Positions 1-6,956 of a stretch of 8,313 nucleotides of DNA are shown here, one piece after another. Origin of the DNA: Pseudomonadota bacterium (GTDB taxonomy: Bacteria > Pseudomonadota > Alphaproteobacteria > Rhizobiales > Xanthobacteraceae); the NCBI GenBank assembly GCA_023392205.1, contig JAEVZN010000527.1, positions 1-8,313 of the forward strand, given 5' to 3'. The notes below the pieces were generated by a model, which saw only the letters and a program-made list of their open reading frames with translations, was not told the DNA's origin and made no database searches. A program made the translations under genes and the position numbers. Positions within the stretch are counted from its first letter, which is position 1. The number at the start of each line of letters is the position of its first letter.

Positions 1-10
1 GGATAGCTAC

Positions 11-751
11 ATGGCGCTGCACGGACACACAATTCTGGCCGTGGTGCCGGCGCGGGGCGGCTCCAAATCGATCCCACGAAAAAATCTTTGTCTTGTCGGG
101 GGTCTGTCGCTGCTGGCGCGGACCGCGCAGGTTGCCGCATCGCTGCCATGGATCGATGCGCGCATCCTCTCGACCGACGATCGCGAAATCGCTGACGAGG
201 GCAGGGCGCATGGGCTCGACGTGCCCTTCATGCGTCCCGAAGACCTGTCGGGCGATCTCGCCAATTCCATCGATATGTGGCGCCATGCCTGGCTGGAAGC
301 CGAGCGGCATTACGGCAAGCGCTTCGATGTGTCGGTGCTGCTGGAGCCTACCAGTCCATTGCGCCGCGCCGACGACATCACGGCAACGGTCGAATTGCTG
401 CTGGGCGGCGATTACAAGGCGGCGGCGACCGTCACGCCCGCGCCGGCGCACTTCACCCCGCAGAAATGCCTGACGGTGACGGACGGCCAGATCGGCTTCT
501 TTCATGAGGCTGGCGCGAAGCACAGCATCCGCCAGACCATTCCGACCTATTATTTCCGCAACGGAATCTGCTACGCCGTGCGGCGCAAGACGCTGATCGA
601 AGACAAGATCATTCTCGGCGATCGCTGCGCTGCAAATATCATCGACCGGCATATCGTCAATATCGACGAACCTTTCGACCTCGAACTTGCAGAGTTTCTG
701 TTGCAACGCGAGGAGCGCTTTTCGAAGGTTACCGGAGGCGCTGCCAGCTGA
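11..751 (+). CDS. CMP-sugar synthetase, acylneuraminate cytidylyltransferase family (NeuA/PseF/LegF-like)
   Basis: Predicted 246-residue cytoplasmic enzyme that couples CTP to a nonulosonic or related acid sugar to give the CMP-activated donor. Seen: the CTP-binding signature PARGGSKSIPRKN at residues 13-25, LSTDD at 53-57, LEPTSPLR at 111-118, RNGICY near 183-188, and a C-terminal NIDEPFDLELAE at 217-228, all in the family order and at normal family length. Two positions differ from the usual pattern: Glu112 stands where Gln is common (QPTSPLR), and Asn217 stands where the metal-binding DID motif normally begins. The exact sugar (sialic, legionaminic, pseudaminic or other) cannot be read from the sequence. 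The ATG lies 10 bases into the window, with a weak GGA just upstream; the frame is open to the window edge, so a start further upstream is possible. The stop overlaps the next start (TGATG), implying translational coupling with the deacetylase. Confidence 0.9.
   Translation: MALHGHTILAVVPARGGSKSIPRKNLCLVGGLSLLARTAQVAASLPWIDARILSTDDREIADEGRAHGLDVPFMRPEDLSGDLANSIDMWRHAWLEAERHYGKRFDVSVLLEPTSPLRRADDITATVELLLGGDYKAAATVTPAPAHFTPQKCLTVTDGQIGFFHEAGAKHSIRQTIPTYYFRNGICYAVRRKTLIEDKIILGDRCAANIIDRHIVNIDEPFDLELAEFLLQREERFSKVTGGAAS
734..738 (+). promoter_or_regulatory. Ribosome binding site for the deacetylase gene
   Basis: A perfect GGAGG lies inside the last codons of the CMP-sugar synthetase gene, 12 bases before the ATG at 751. 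The spacing is a little long, but with the one-base stop/start overlap it supports ATG 751 as the start and reinitiation or coupled translation. Confidence 0.5.
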
Positions 752-1707
752 TGACCGATGCGACAGCGTCCCGGCTGCTCTTCGTCAATTATCATTATAT
801 CCGCGATCTGCAGGCCTATCCTTTTCCCGGCATCCATTCGCTTGCCATGTCTGCATTTCGCGACCAGGTCGAATGGCTGCGTGCGCGTTTTCATTTCCCA
901 ACTCCCGAAGAGGTGGAAAGTTTTCTGCTTCGGCGTTCGGAGCTCCCGCAACCGAGCGTTTTCCTCACCTTCGATGACGGTCTGGTCGATCACTTTGAGG
1001 CGACCTGCGAGGTACTGGACCCGCTCGGCATCCGTGCTGGCTTCTTTGTCTGTTCGCGTCCGGCAACCGAGGGGCGCGTGCTGTCGGTTCACAAGGTGCA
1101 CTGGCTGCGTTCGCATACCGAGCCATCGGCCTTTGCCGCCGAATTCTATTCGCATGTGCCTGATGACCTGCGGCCGCAGCCCGATGCGCCATGGCTTGCC
1201 ACTGCGCGCCGCACCTATGTCTATGACACGGAGGAGGCGGCGCGACTGAAATACGCGCTGAATTTTGTGCTGCCCAGCGCATTGGTGGACAGCATCACGT
1301 CGCGGATGATGGCGGAGCGAGCCATCGACGAACGTGATTTCTGCCGCAAGACCTATATGTCGGAGGAGCAACTGCGCAGCCTCACGTCGCGCGGACATGT
1401 GCTCGGCGTGCACGGGCATACTCACGAGCCGTTTTCCAGGCTGGGGGAAGGGCTGGTTCCGGAAATCCGCAAGAATTTCGATTTCCTGAACTCCGCGACC
1501 GGCGTTCAGCCGCCTTGGGTGTCCTACCCGTATGGCCGCAAGGACGCCATCCCGGACACGGTGGCGCTGGAGCGGTTGTTTTCCGAATTCGGATTCCGCC
1601 TGGGGTTCACGCTGCTCGGCGATTGGAATGACGGGTCGCAGGATCGTCGCCAGCTTCATCGCGTCAACACGAACGATGTGCTGTCCGCTGTCGCCAAACA
1701 GGCGTGA
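751..1707 (+). CDS. Polysaccharide deacetylase family protein (NodB homology, CE4-like)
   Basis: Predicted 318-residue metal-dependent deacetylase removing acetyl (probably N-acetyl) groups from a glycan or sugar intermediate. Seen: motif 1 TFDDG at residues 73-77 (Asp75 expected base, Asp76 metal ligand), motif 2 HGHTH at 221-225 (His221 and His225 expected metal ligands), and motif 3 YPYG at 259-262. A C-terminal LHRVN at 302-306 fits the usual end of the fold. No signal peptide or membrane helix is visible, so the protein is probably cytoplasmic, unlike secreted chitin or peptidoglycan deacetylases. The gap between motifs 1 and 2 is about 145 residues, much longer than in compact NodB domains, and contains VHKVHW at 113-118; it may form a substrate lid. 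Coupling to a CMP-sugar synthetase suggests the substrate is a sugar of that branch, but this is inference. The gene ends 12 bases from the convergent neighbour's stop. Confidence 0.85.
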   Translation: MTDATASRLLFVNYHYIRDLQAYPFPGIHSLAMSAFRDQVEWLRARFHFPTPEEVESFLLRRSELPQPSVFLTFDDGLVDHFEATCEVLDPLGIRAGFFVCSRPATEGRVLSVHKVHWLRSHTEPSAFAAEFYSHVPDDLRPQPDAPWLATARRTYVYDTEEAARLKYALNFVLPSALVDSITSRMMAERAIDERDFCRKTYMSEEQLRSLTSRGHVLGVHGHTHEPFSRLGEGLVPEIRKNFDFLNSATGVQPPWVSYPYGRKDAIPDTVALERLFSEFGFRLGFTLLGDWNDGSQDRRQLHRVNTNDVLSAVAKQA

Positions 1708-1723
1708 CTGTCGTCGCGGTCAC
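1704..1723. terminator. Possible hairpin spanning two convergent stop codons
   Basis: GTGAC (1704-1708) and GTCAC (1719-1723) are perfect inverted repeats. On the plus-strand RNA the stem extends by G-U and G-C pairs to about 8 bp with a CGTC loop. It covers the TGA of the deacetylase (1705-1707) and the TGA of the minus-strand gene (1720-1722). There is no U tract on either side, so it is not a typical intrinsic terminator; a weak bidirectional terminator or 3'-end stabiliser is possible, as is chance. Confidence 0.25.
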
Positions 1724-3144
1724 ATAGCCGACGTGAGTTCCGGCACTTTGTTGTTGTCTTCCGTCTTGCCTGCGCCGCCGCTGACCAGAAAACAAGAGGC
1801 CAGACCAGGATAGGGCGTGACCTGCGGCGCTGACTTGCGGCCGCGGGCTAGAGCGATCCTCTGCATCACGTCTTCCAGTTCGTTCAGCGTCAGATCCGGA
1901 AATTTCTGATCGAGATAGGCGCGCATGGCCCGGTCCGGCCGCAACACCCGACGCGCACGCGCCGCGTTGAAGCGAGCGAGCGACAGCAGGCGGGCGCTCT
2001 GCTCGCGCCATGCGCTCGGTTTCGGTCGCGCGCTCAGCGCACCGAGAGCCCGGACGATGTTTTCCGCTGCGCTTTCTCCGCACGCATTGGCGACGTATTC
2101 CGAAACCAGCTTTCGCTTCTCGGCCGACGCGTTATCGAAGGGCCGCTCCTGCGCCAATGCGCAGCGCAACGCCTCTGTCAGTTCGTCCATGTCGCGCGCG
2201 ATCCGGCTGATGGCATTCGGGAGATAGGACAGCCGATTGAAGGTCTCGTGCACGACCGGCACATAGGCGATGGTCGGACGGTCGAGAAGAAAAGATTCGA
2301 CGCCGGTGGTGCATGCGTTGTGGATCACCGCCTGCGCGCCCATCATCCAAGGAATGACATTGCCGTCGGCATTGACCTGCACGTTGGCATGCCCCGCCAT
2401 CTCGGTCCGCCAGCGATCGTGATTTTCGGAGGGATGCGGCCGCACGATGAAGGTTATATCCGGAAAGGCGGCGGCGAGCTTCGGCACGGCATCAGCGAAG
2501 TAGCGAAAGACTTCGCCGAGATGTTCGACCGAGCGCAGATAATAAGGCTTCTGGTCTTCCGATCTGAGAATGCCGCGCTCGCGCAGAACATCTACCACAT
2601 CGTCGCGCCCCTTGAAGCGGTTGTAACGCGAGAAATTGGTGTTCACCAGGACATAGCGGCCGTGTACCGCGTTGAGCTTTTGGACGTCGTTGTCGAATAC
2701 GGTACGCAAATTCGGCTGCAGAAAGTCGAACCGAGGATTTCCGTATATGTGCATCTTGCCGGCGGCGTCCGGAAGCTTCTCAAGCACATCGAGGCTTTGC
2801 GATTTACCCCAAGCAAAAAATGCGTCCACTTCGTTCATCGATTGCGGATCGACGCGCTCGAACTGGTATGCCGACTTGTCCCGATAGGCGAGACCCTCTT
2901 CGCACCACGCCGCGATCGAAGAACCCATGCGGCGCAGACGGCGAAAATGGCTGATCTTGGTGCGCGAGATGCTCTTGTCGATGTAGAGGCCGCGCGGGAG
3001 ATGATGCAGCGACCGGGAAATGACGCGCTGGTCGCCCAAGATGACCTGCATGCCTGCCTCGGCAGCGCAGGCAGCCAGCAGCGATTTCCCGTAAAGCTCC
3101 CGGATCTTGGTTTCGATCGGAATTATCAGCCAGTTTTTACTCAT
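1720..3144 (-). CDS. Surface carbohydrate biosynthesis protein, GT-B-like putative glycosyltransferase
   Basis: Predicted 474-residue protein resembling the 'surface carbohydrate biosynthesis protein' family found in bacterial polysaccharide loci, whose reaction is not firmly established. Seen: an N-terminal strand KNWLIIPIETKIRELYGK typical of that family and supporting the chosen ATG; CEEGLAYRD at residues 81-89; an interdomain YGNPRFD at 134-140; RPHPSE at 235-240; and HNACTTGVES at 275-284. The order of an early acidic-Gly motif, a mid-protein HP motif and a late His/Ser-containing loop resembles the EDG-like and HP motifs of CMP-sugar-using bacterial polysialyltransferases and of related GT-B enzymes, so a CMP-sugar transferase role is a reasonable but unproven guess. 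Residues after about 370 form a basic C-terminal extension. No signal peptide or transmembrane helix is evident. It is the only minus-strand gene here, convergent with the deacetylase and divergent from the acyltransferase gene. Confidence 0.8.
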   Translation of the reverse strand: MSKNWLIIPIETKIRELYGKSLLAACAAEAGMQVILGDQRVISRSLHHLPRGLYIDKSISRTKISHFRRLRRMGSSIAAWCEEGLAYRDKSAYQFERVDPQSMNEVDAFFAWGKSQSLDVLEKLPDAAGKMHIYGNPRFDFLQPNLRTVFDNDVQKLNAVHGRYVLVNTNFSRYNRFKGRDDVVDVLRERGILRSEDQKPYYLRSVEHLGEVFRYFADAVPKLAAAFPDITFIVRPHPSENHDRWRTEMAGHANVQVNADGNVIPWMMGAQAVIHNACTTGVESFLLDRPTIAYVPVVHETFNRLSYLPNAISRIARDMDELTEALRCALAQERPFDNASAEKRKLVSEYVANACGESAAENIVRALGALSARPKPSAWREQSARLLSLARFNAARARRVLRPDRAMRAYLDQKFPDLTLNELEDVMQRIALARGRKSAPQVTPYPGLASCFLVSGGAGKTEDNNKVPELTSAM

Positions 3145-3215
3145 GCGAGCTCTGTCTAGTCGGAACCGGATTAGGCGGGTATGGTCCAGTGCATCCTTTG
3201 CAGATCAGGCTGTAT

Positions 3216-3225
3216 GGGATATCCC
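3216..3225. promoter_or_regulatory. Perfect 10-bp palindrome GGGATATCCC, possible operator
   Basis: GGGATATCCC is a perfect inverted repeat without spacer, centred between 3220 and 3221 in the divergent leader. Its location between two divergent starts is where a dimeric regulator would bind. There is no second copy nearby that I noticed, and a 10-bp palindrome can occur by chance. Confidence 0.2.
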
Positions 3226-3315
3226 CGTCCCGTTGCCGACGCAACCAATCCGGGCGTGGCCATCGTCGTTGAGTTTTCCGGACTTGCAGCGGTTTGGGCC
3301 GGATTGATGGCGTGT

Positions 3316-3319
3316 GGAG
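3316..3319 (+). promoter_or_regulatory. Ribosome binding site deciding the acyltransferase-like start
   Basis: GGAG lies 8 bases before ATG 3328, an optimal arrangement. The alternative in-frame ATGs at 3181, 3214 and 3307 lack a comparable Shine-Dalgarno sequence, so 3328 is preferred. Confidence 0.5.
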
Positions 3320-3327
3320 TAGAATGG

Positions 3328-4428
3328 ATGTTGAGCCCGACAGATCGCTTCAGCCTCGCGTCAGACCTATCGGACCCGATCGTATCGCCGGTACGCGCGC
3401 GCCGACAGGGCGTGACGATCGATTGTGACCTTACGGACGGAAAAACCTGGCGGGCGCCCGTTGCGGTAAAGGCGCGAGACCTCTGGGAATTGTGGCGCCT
3501 GTTCGTCGTGCAAGGCGCACTGGCCTGGGCCACGCCTGTCCGCCTGTGGCCCAAGATCGCTTCCCGCTGGGGTGGCATCGATGCGTCCTTCCATCCGCAA
3601 AGAACCCGAAAGCGGATCGCGCAACTCGAGCCGCTGGTAAACGGTCAACCCGGCCTGCCGAGCGCGGCGCAGATCGAACGCGGCGTGCTGGCCGGCCAGG
3701 TGGAGGAGCGGCTTCACTATCTGCGCGCGCACCGCCCCGGCGGCTTCGAACCGCCGATCCGCATTCATGGGGCCGCTCACGTGCAGATCGCGCGTGCCGC
3801 AAACAAGGGACTCCTGTTCTGGGGCAGTTCCTTTGCATTCAACGATCTGATCGCAAAGATCGCATTGCATCGGCTCGACCTGAATGTTTTCCACTACACG
3901 CGTCCGGTCCATGGTCTGTCCGATACGCGCTTTGGTATTCGCGTTCTCAATCCCGTCCGAACCTCGATCGAATGTGCCTATCTTGGCGCCCGCGTGAGCG
4001 GCGAAGAAAATATCTCCGGCGCCATGCAGGTGCTGAAAGATCATCTGGCGTCAGGCGGAGCCGTGTCGATCAAGACCGGAAACCGGGGCCGGCGTCGCGC
4101 CAGCGCTGCGTTCTTCGGCGGCCGGCTCGAACTGGCAACCGGTACAATTACTCTTGCAAACCGGTGGGGTGCATCCTTGCTGCCGACCTTTACCCTGCGA
4201 CGGCCGGATGGCAGTTTCGATTTCATCATCGGCGCAGCGCTGGAATCGTCTGCGGAGAATGAGGAGCAAAGGGCGTCCGACATCGTACAGCAATATGCCG
4301 ATCAGATCGCGCCTCTGGTGCAGGCCGAACCGCTTCAATGGCGGGGATGGCGTTTCATGATTCCTGCGATGGATGCGGAGATGCCGAAAAACCAAGCCAT
4401 TGCGCAATCAAGCGCCACGGTGCGCTGA
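3328..4428 (+). CDS. LpxL/HtrB-like (LPLAT superfamily) acyltransferase homologue lacking the active-site His
   Basis: Predicted 366-residue protein (415 if started at 3181) related to late lipid A acyltransferases. From memory of E. coli LpxL, the C-terminal half follows that family: GLLFWGSSFAFNDL at residues 161-174 aligns with the segment carrying the catalytic HX4E/D, FFGGRLELATGTITLANRWG at 261-280 matches the LpxL block ending in L-A-x-x-x-G, then LLPTFTLRRPDG at 283-294 and the terminal QWRGWRF at 336-342. The expected catalytic His is Ser168 while the acidic partner is kept as Asp173, and the usual PDHD-type segment reads IKTGNRG (247-253). It may therefore be inactive, regulatory, or work differently. 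An LpxL homologue, VexE, is needed for the lipid anchor of Vi antigen, so lipidation of a glycan is a plausible role. Length exceeds LpxL (about 306) because of a longer N-terminal region rich in Trp and Arg. It leads the plus-strand gene run. Confidence 0.7.
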   Translation: MLSPTDRFSLASDLSDPIVSPVRARRQGVTIDCDLTDGKTWRAPVAVKARDLWELWRLFVVQGALAWATPVRLWPKIASRWGGIDASFHPQRTRKRIAQLEPLVNGQPGLPSAAQIERGVLAGQVEERLHYLRAHRPGGFEPPIRIHGAAHVQIARAANKGLLFWGSSFAFNDLIAKIALHRLDLNVFHYTRPVHGLSDTRFGIRVLNPVRTSIECAYLGARVSGEENISGAMQVLKDHLASGGAVSIKTGNRGRRRASAAFFGGRLELATGTITLANRWGASLLPTFTLRRPDGSFDFIIGAALESSAENEEQRASDIVQQYADQIAPLVQAEPLQWRGWRFMIPAMDAEMPKNQAIAQSSATVR

Positions 4429-4462
4429 GCCGATTGTGACAACGGTGGCCATCGACAATCCG

Positions 4463-5629
4463 ATGCACACTCCCGCCACGCAATCGGGACGAACGCTCCT
4501 CTATCTCGTGACGGAGGACTGGTATTTCCTTTCTCACCGTTTGCCCATGGCGCTGGCAGCGCAGCAGGCCGGCTATCGCGTACATGTGGCGACGCGCGTC
4601 GCAAAGGGCGGGGCAGAGATCGAGCGCCTCGGATTCACCTTGCATCCGCTGGCGTGGCAGCGCGGCAGCACGAACCCTGTCAATCTGATCGCGAATATCC
4701 GGCAGGTGAGGGCGCTCTACAAGAAACTGAAGCCGGATCTCGCCCACCATGTCGGCTTGCAGCCGTCGGTGGTCGGATCGCTTGCCGCGGCAGGTTTGCC
4801 GGTTGCGCTGCTGAATGCACTCACCGGACTTGGCTTCGCTTTCACCTCCCGCAACATAAAGGCATCGCTTTTGCGGCCCTTGATGTCGCTGCTGCTTCGT
4901 CTCCTGCTGAGCCGTCGCGGCGTCAGCGCGCTGGTGCAAAATCCGGATGACAATGCGGCGCTCCGAAGCCTGGGTGTTCAGCCGGCCAAAATCGATATCA
5001 TTCCCGGCTCGGGCGTCGATGCCCATGCCCTCGTGCCCCTGCCGGAACCGTCCGGCGAGGTGAGCATCGCCTTTGTCGGGCGCCTGCTCGATGACAAGGG
5101 GATCCGCCCGCTTGTCGCAGCCCATGAACTGATGATGCGGCAGGGCCAGCAGGTCCGCCTGCTGATTGCCGGCGACCCCGACCCCGCCAACCCGGCATCC
5201 ATTCCGGCGGCGGAAGTCGAACGGTGGAGGCATCTGCCGCATGTGGAGGTGCTGGGGCACGTGGACGACATCCAGGGCGTCTGGGCGCGGTCTCACATCG
5301 CGGTTTTGCCGTCGCGGCGGGAGGGATTGCCTAAGGGTCTTCTGGAGGCAGCCGCCCATGGCCGGCCGATCGTGGCCACCGATGTTCCCGGTTGCCGGGA
5401 GATTGCCCGCCACGGCCAGAACGCGTTCCTCGTACCTGTAGACGATCCGGGACCGCTGGCGGGCGCGCTGACCGTGCTGGCGCGGGATCCTGCGTTGCGG
5501 AGCCGGTTCGGCGCGGCGGGGCGCGGCATGGTCGAGAACGAGTTTTCCAGCGAACTGATCGGCCGGAAGATTGTGGACCTCTACGACAGGCTTCTGGGCC
5601 GGAAAGCCGAGCTATTGCCCGCGCCATAA
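4463..5629 (+). CDS. Glycosyltransferase family 4 (GT-B fold, retaining)
   Basis: Predicted 388-residue cytoplasmic or membrane-associated enzyme adding a sugar from a nucleotide donor to a lipid-linked glycan. Seen: N-terminal Rossmann strand with LLYLVTEDWYFLSHR at residues 12-26, a Gly-rich LNALTGLGFAF at 117-127, a predicted amphipathic Leu-rich segment at about 135-150 that could touch the membrane, FVGRLLDDKG at 204-213 (Arg207 and Lys212 are the usual donor-phosphate contacts), and the EX7E motif EGLPKGLLE at 287-295 followed by PIVATDVPGCREI. Donor and acceptor cannot be read from the sequence; the neighbouring uronic-acid genes make a UDP-HexNAc uronate possible. Start choice is uncertain: ATG 4463 has GGTGG at 4446-4450; GTG 4436 lies 7 bases after the previous stop; ATG 4373 would overlap the previous gene by 56 bases. 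None changes the fold. Confidence 0.88.
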   Translation: MHTPATQSGRTLLYLVTEDWYFLSHRLPMALAAQQAGYRVHVATRVAKGGAEIERLGFTLHPLAWQRGSTNPVNLIANIRQVRALYKKLKPDLAHHVGLQPSVVGSLAAAGLPVALLNALTGLGFAFTSRNIKASLLRPLMSLLLRLLLSRRGVSALVQNPDDNAALRSLGVQPAKIDIIPGSGVDAHALVPLPEPSGEVSIAFVGRLLDDKGIRPLVAAHELMMRQGQQVRLLIAGDPDPANPASIPAAEVERWRHLPHVEVLGHVDDIQGVWARSHIAVLPSRREGLPKGLLEAAAHGRPIVATDVPGCREIARHGQNAFLVPVDDPGPLAGALTVLARDPALRSRFGAAGRGMVENEFSSELIGRKIVDLYDRLLGRKAELLPAP

Positions 5630-5639
5630 GCTTCCGGCT

Positions 5640-6956
5640 ATGACCCCCATCTCGAAAATCACAGGAAGCATCGTGTCCCATCACAGGAAGATCGCCGTCA
5701 TTGGCCTGGGGTATGTCGGCCTGCCGGTCGCGGTGGCATTTGCCCGTGCTGGCGTGGAGGTTGTCGGCTTCGACATCGACAAGGGCCGAATTGCCGAACT
5801 CCGGGACGGCGTGGACCGCACGCGGGAAATCGAGGAAGCGGATCTGCATCTGCCGACGTTGGCCTATAGCGCCGATGTGAATGCGCTCGCCGCTGCGGAT
5901 TTCTTCATCGTCACGGTTCCGACCCCCATCGACGGGGCCAACCGGCCGGACCTGCGCCCGCTCCTCGGCGCATCCGAAACCGTCGGCGCCGCGATGAAGA
6001 AGGGATCGATCGTCGTCTACGAATCGACGGTCTATCCCGGCTGCATCGAAGAGGATTGCGTGCCGATCCTGGCGCGCGTTTCGGGCCTGACCTATGGCGC
6101 CGACTTCACGGTCGGATATTCGCCGGAACGCATCAATCCCGGCGACCGTCAGCACCGTTTCGAAACCATCACCAAGGTGGTGGCCGGGTCGGATGACAAA
6201 ACCCTTGATATCGTTGCGGAGGTCTATGGTTCGGTGGTGACGGCTGGCATTCACCGCGCGCCGTCGATCAAGGTTGCCGAGGCCGCCAAGGTGATCGAAA
6301 ACACCCAGCGCGACCTCAACATCGCCTTCATGAACGAACTCTCGGCGATTTGCCACCAGCTGGGCATCGACACCGGTGACGTTCTGGCGGCCGCCGGCAC
6401 GAAATGGAATTTCCAGAAATTCTATCCCGGCCTTGTCGGCGGACACTGCATTGGCGTCGACCCCTATTACCTGACCTACCGGGCCGAACGCGCGGGGTAT
6501 CATCCGGAAGTGATCCTGGCCGGACGGCGGATCAACGACAGCGTCGGTCAGCGCGTGGCGCTGGCCTGCATTCAGGCGCTGTTCAAGCGCAAACGCATGG
6601 ATGCGACCGTCACCATCCTCGGCATGACGTTCAAGGAGAATGTCCCCGACATTCGCAATTCCAAGGTCGTGGATATCGTGCGCAATCTCGAGTCGGCGGG
6701 CGTCACCGTGCAGGTGACCGATTCGCTGGCGTCGGCGGACGAGACGAAACACGAATACGGAATTGTCCTGCTGCCGGAAAGCGCGCTCAAGCCGGCCGAC
6801 GCTGTCATCCTCGCCGTGGCACATGAGGATTATCGCCGTGGGGCATGGCCGATGATCGGTGGATTGCTGCGCGGCGGCGAAGGGCTGGTCTTCGACATCA
6901 AGTCGATGCTTGATCGGGCAGAAAAGCCGGCCAATATCGATCTGTGGCGATTGTAA
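5640..6956 (+). CDS. tviB: UDP-N-acetylhexosamine 6-dehydrogenase (TviB/WbpO type)
   Basis: Predicted 438-residue cytoplasmic NAD-dependent dehydrogenase that oxidises C6 of UDP-GlcNAc or UDP-GalNAc twice to give the UDP-HexNAc uronic acid. Seen: NAD-binding GLGYVG at residues 22-27, VPTP at 93-96, YESTVYPG at 127-134, AAKVIENTQRDLN at 215-227 with the conserved Lys217, KWNFQKFYPGLVGGHCIGVD at 255-274 with catalytic Cys270, and TFKENVPDIRNSK at 330-342. The block from IENTQRDLN to GVDPYYLT is strongly reminiscent of TviB/WbpO rather than of Ugd-type UDP-glucose dehydrogenases, though GlcNAc and GalNAc specificity cannot be separated by eye. ATG 5640 is 10 bases after the previous stop; GTG 5673, preceded by AGGA at 5663-5666, would give a shorter N-terminus nearer the usual family start. 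The stop overlaps the epimerase start by one base. Confidence 0.93.
   Translation: MTPISKITGSIVSHHRKIAVIGLGYVGLPVAVAFARAGVEVVGFDIDKGRIAELRDGVDRTREIEEADLHLPTLAYSADVNALAAADFFIVTVPTPIDGANRPDLRPLLGASETVGAAMKKGSIVVYESTVYPGCIEEDCVPILARVSGLTYGADFTVGYSPERINPGDRQHRFETITKVVAGSDDKTLDIVAEVYGSVVTAGIHRAPSIKVAEAAKVIENTQRDLNIAFMNELSAICHQLGIDTGDVLAAAGTKWNFQKFYPGLVGGHCIGVDPYYLTYRAERAGYHPEVILAGRRINDSVGQRVALACIQALFKRKRMDATVTILGMTFKENVPDIRNSKVVDIVRNLESAGVTVQVTDSLASADETKHEYGIVLLPESALKPADAVILAVAHEDYRRGAWPMIGGLLRGGEGLVFDIKSMLDRAEKPANIDLWRL

Larger units (their letters stand above)
3145..3327. promoter_or_regulatory. Divergent intergenic leader between the minus-strand gene and the acyltransferase gene
   Basis: If the plus-strand gene starts at ATG 3328, this 183-base stretch separates two divergent starts and should carry both promoters. 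I scanned both strands for sigma-70 boxes: TTGAGT at 3269-3274 has only a poor -10 (GTTTGG) at 17-base spacing, and nothing convincing is seen on the minus strand. The clearest element is the palindrome at 3216-3225. The stretch is also an open frame continuous with the downstream gene from ATG 3181, but that start would leave only 36 bases for two divergent promoters. Confidence 0.4.

Noticed and set aside
571..1659. A 362-codon antisense open frame opposite the deacetylase
   Set aside because: It has no family motif and covers the TFDDG and HGHTH motifs of the plus-strand gene, so it is a coding shadow.
2248..3159. A 303-codon plus-strand open frame opposite the surface carbohydrate protein
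   Set aside because: The minus strand gives a family-like N-terminus and the RPHPSE and HNACTTGVES motifs; the plus-strand product has none.
3269..3297. Possible sigma-70 promoter TTGAGT with 17-base spacing
   Set aside because: The -10 position reads GTTTGG, a poor match, so I do not call a promoter.
3181..3327. N-terminal 49-residue extension of the acyltransferase-like protein
   Set aside because: There is no good ribosome binding site, it would leave 36 bases between divergent starts, and the extra residues resemble no LpxL-type N-terminus. Not fully excluded.
4355..5413. A 352-codon antisense open frame opposite the GT4 gene
   Set aside because: Low-complexity Arg/His/Gln-rich translation with no motif; the plus strand has the GT4 EX7E and GR...K motifs.
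5331..6824. A 497-codon antisense open frame opposite the GT4 and dehydrogenase genes
   Set aside because: It is longer than the real gene, but its product is His/Arg/Asp-rich without recognisable motifs. The plus strand carries clear dehydrogenase and GT4 signatures; long antisense frames are expected in GC-rich DNA.
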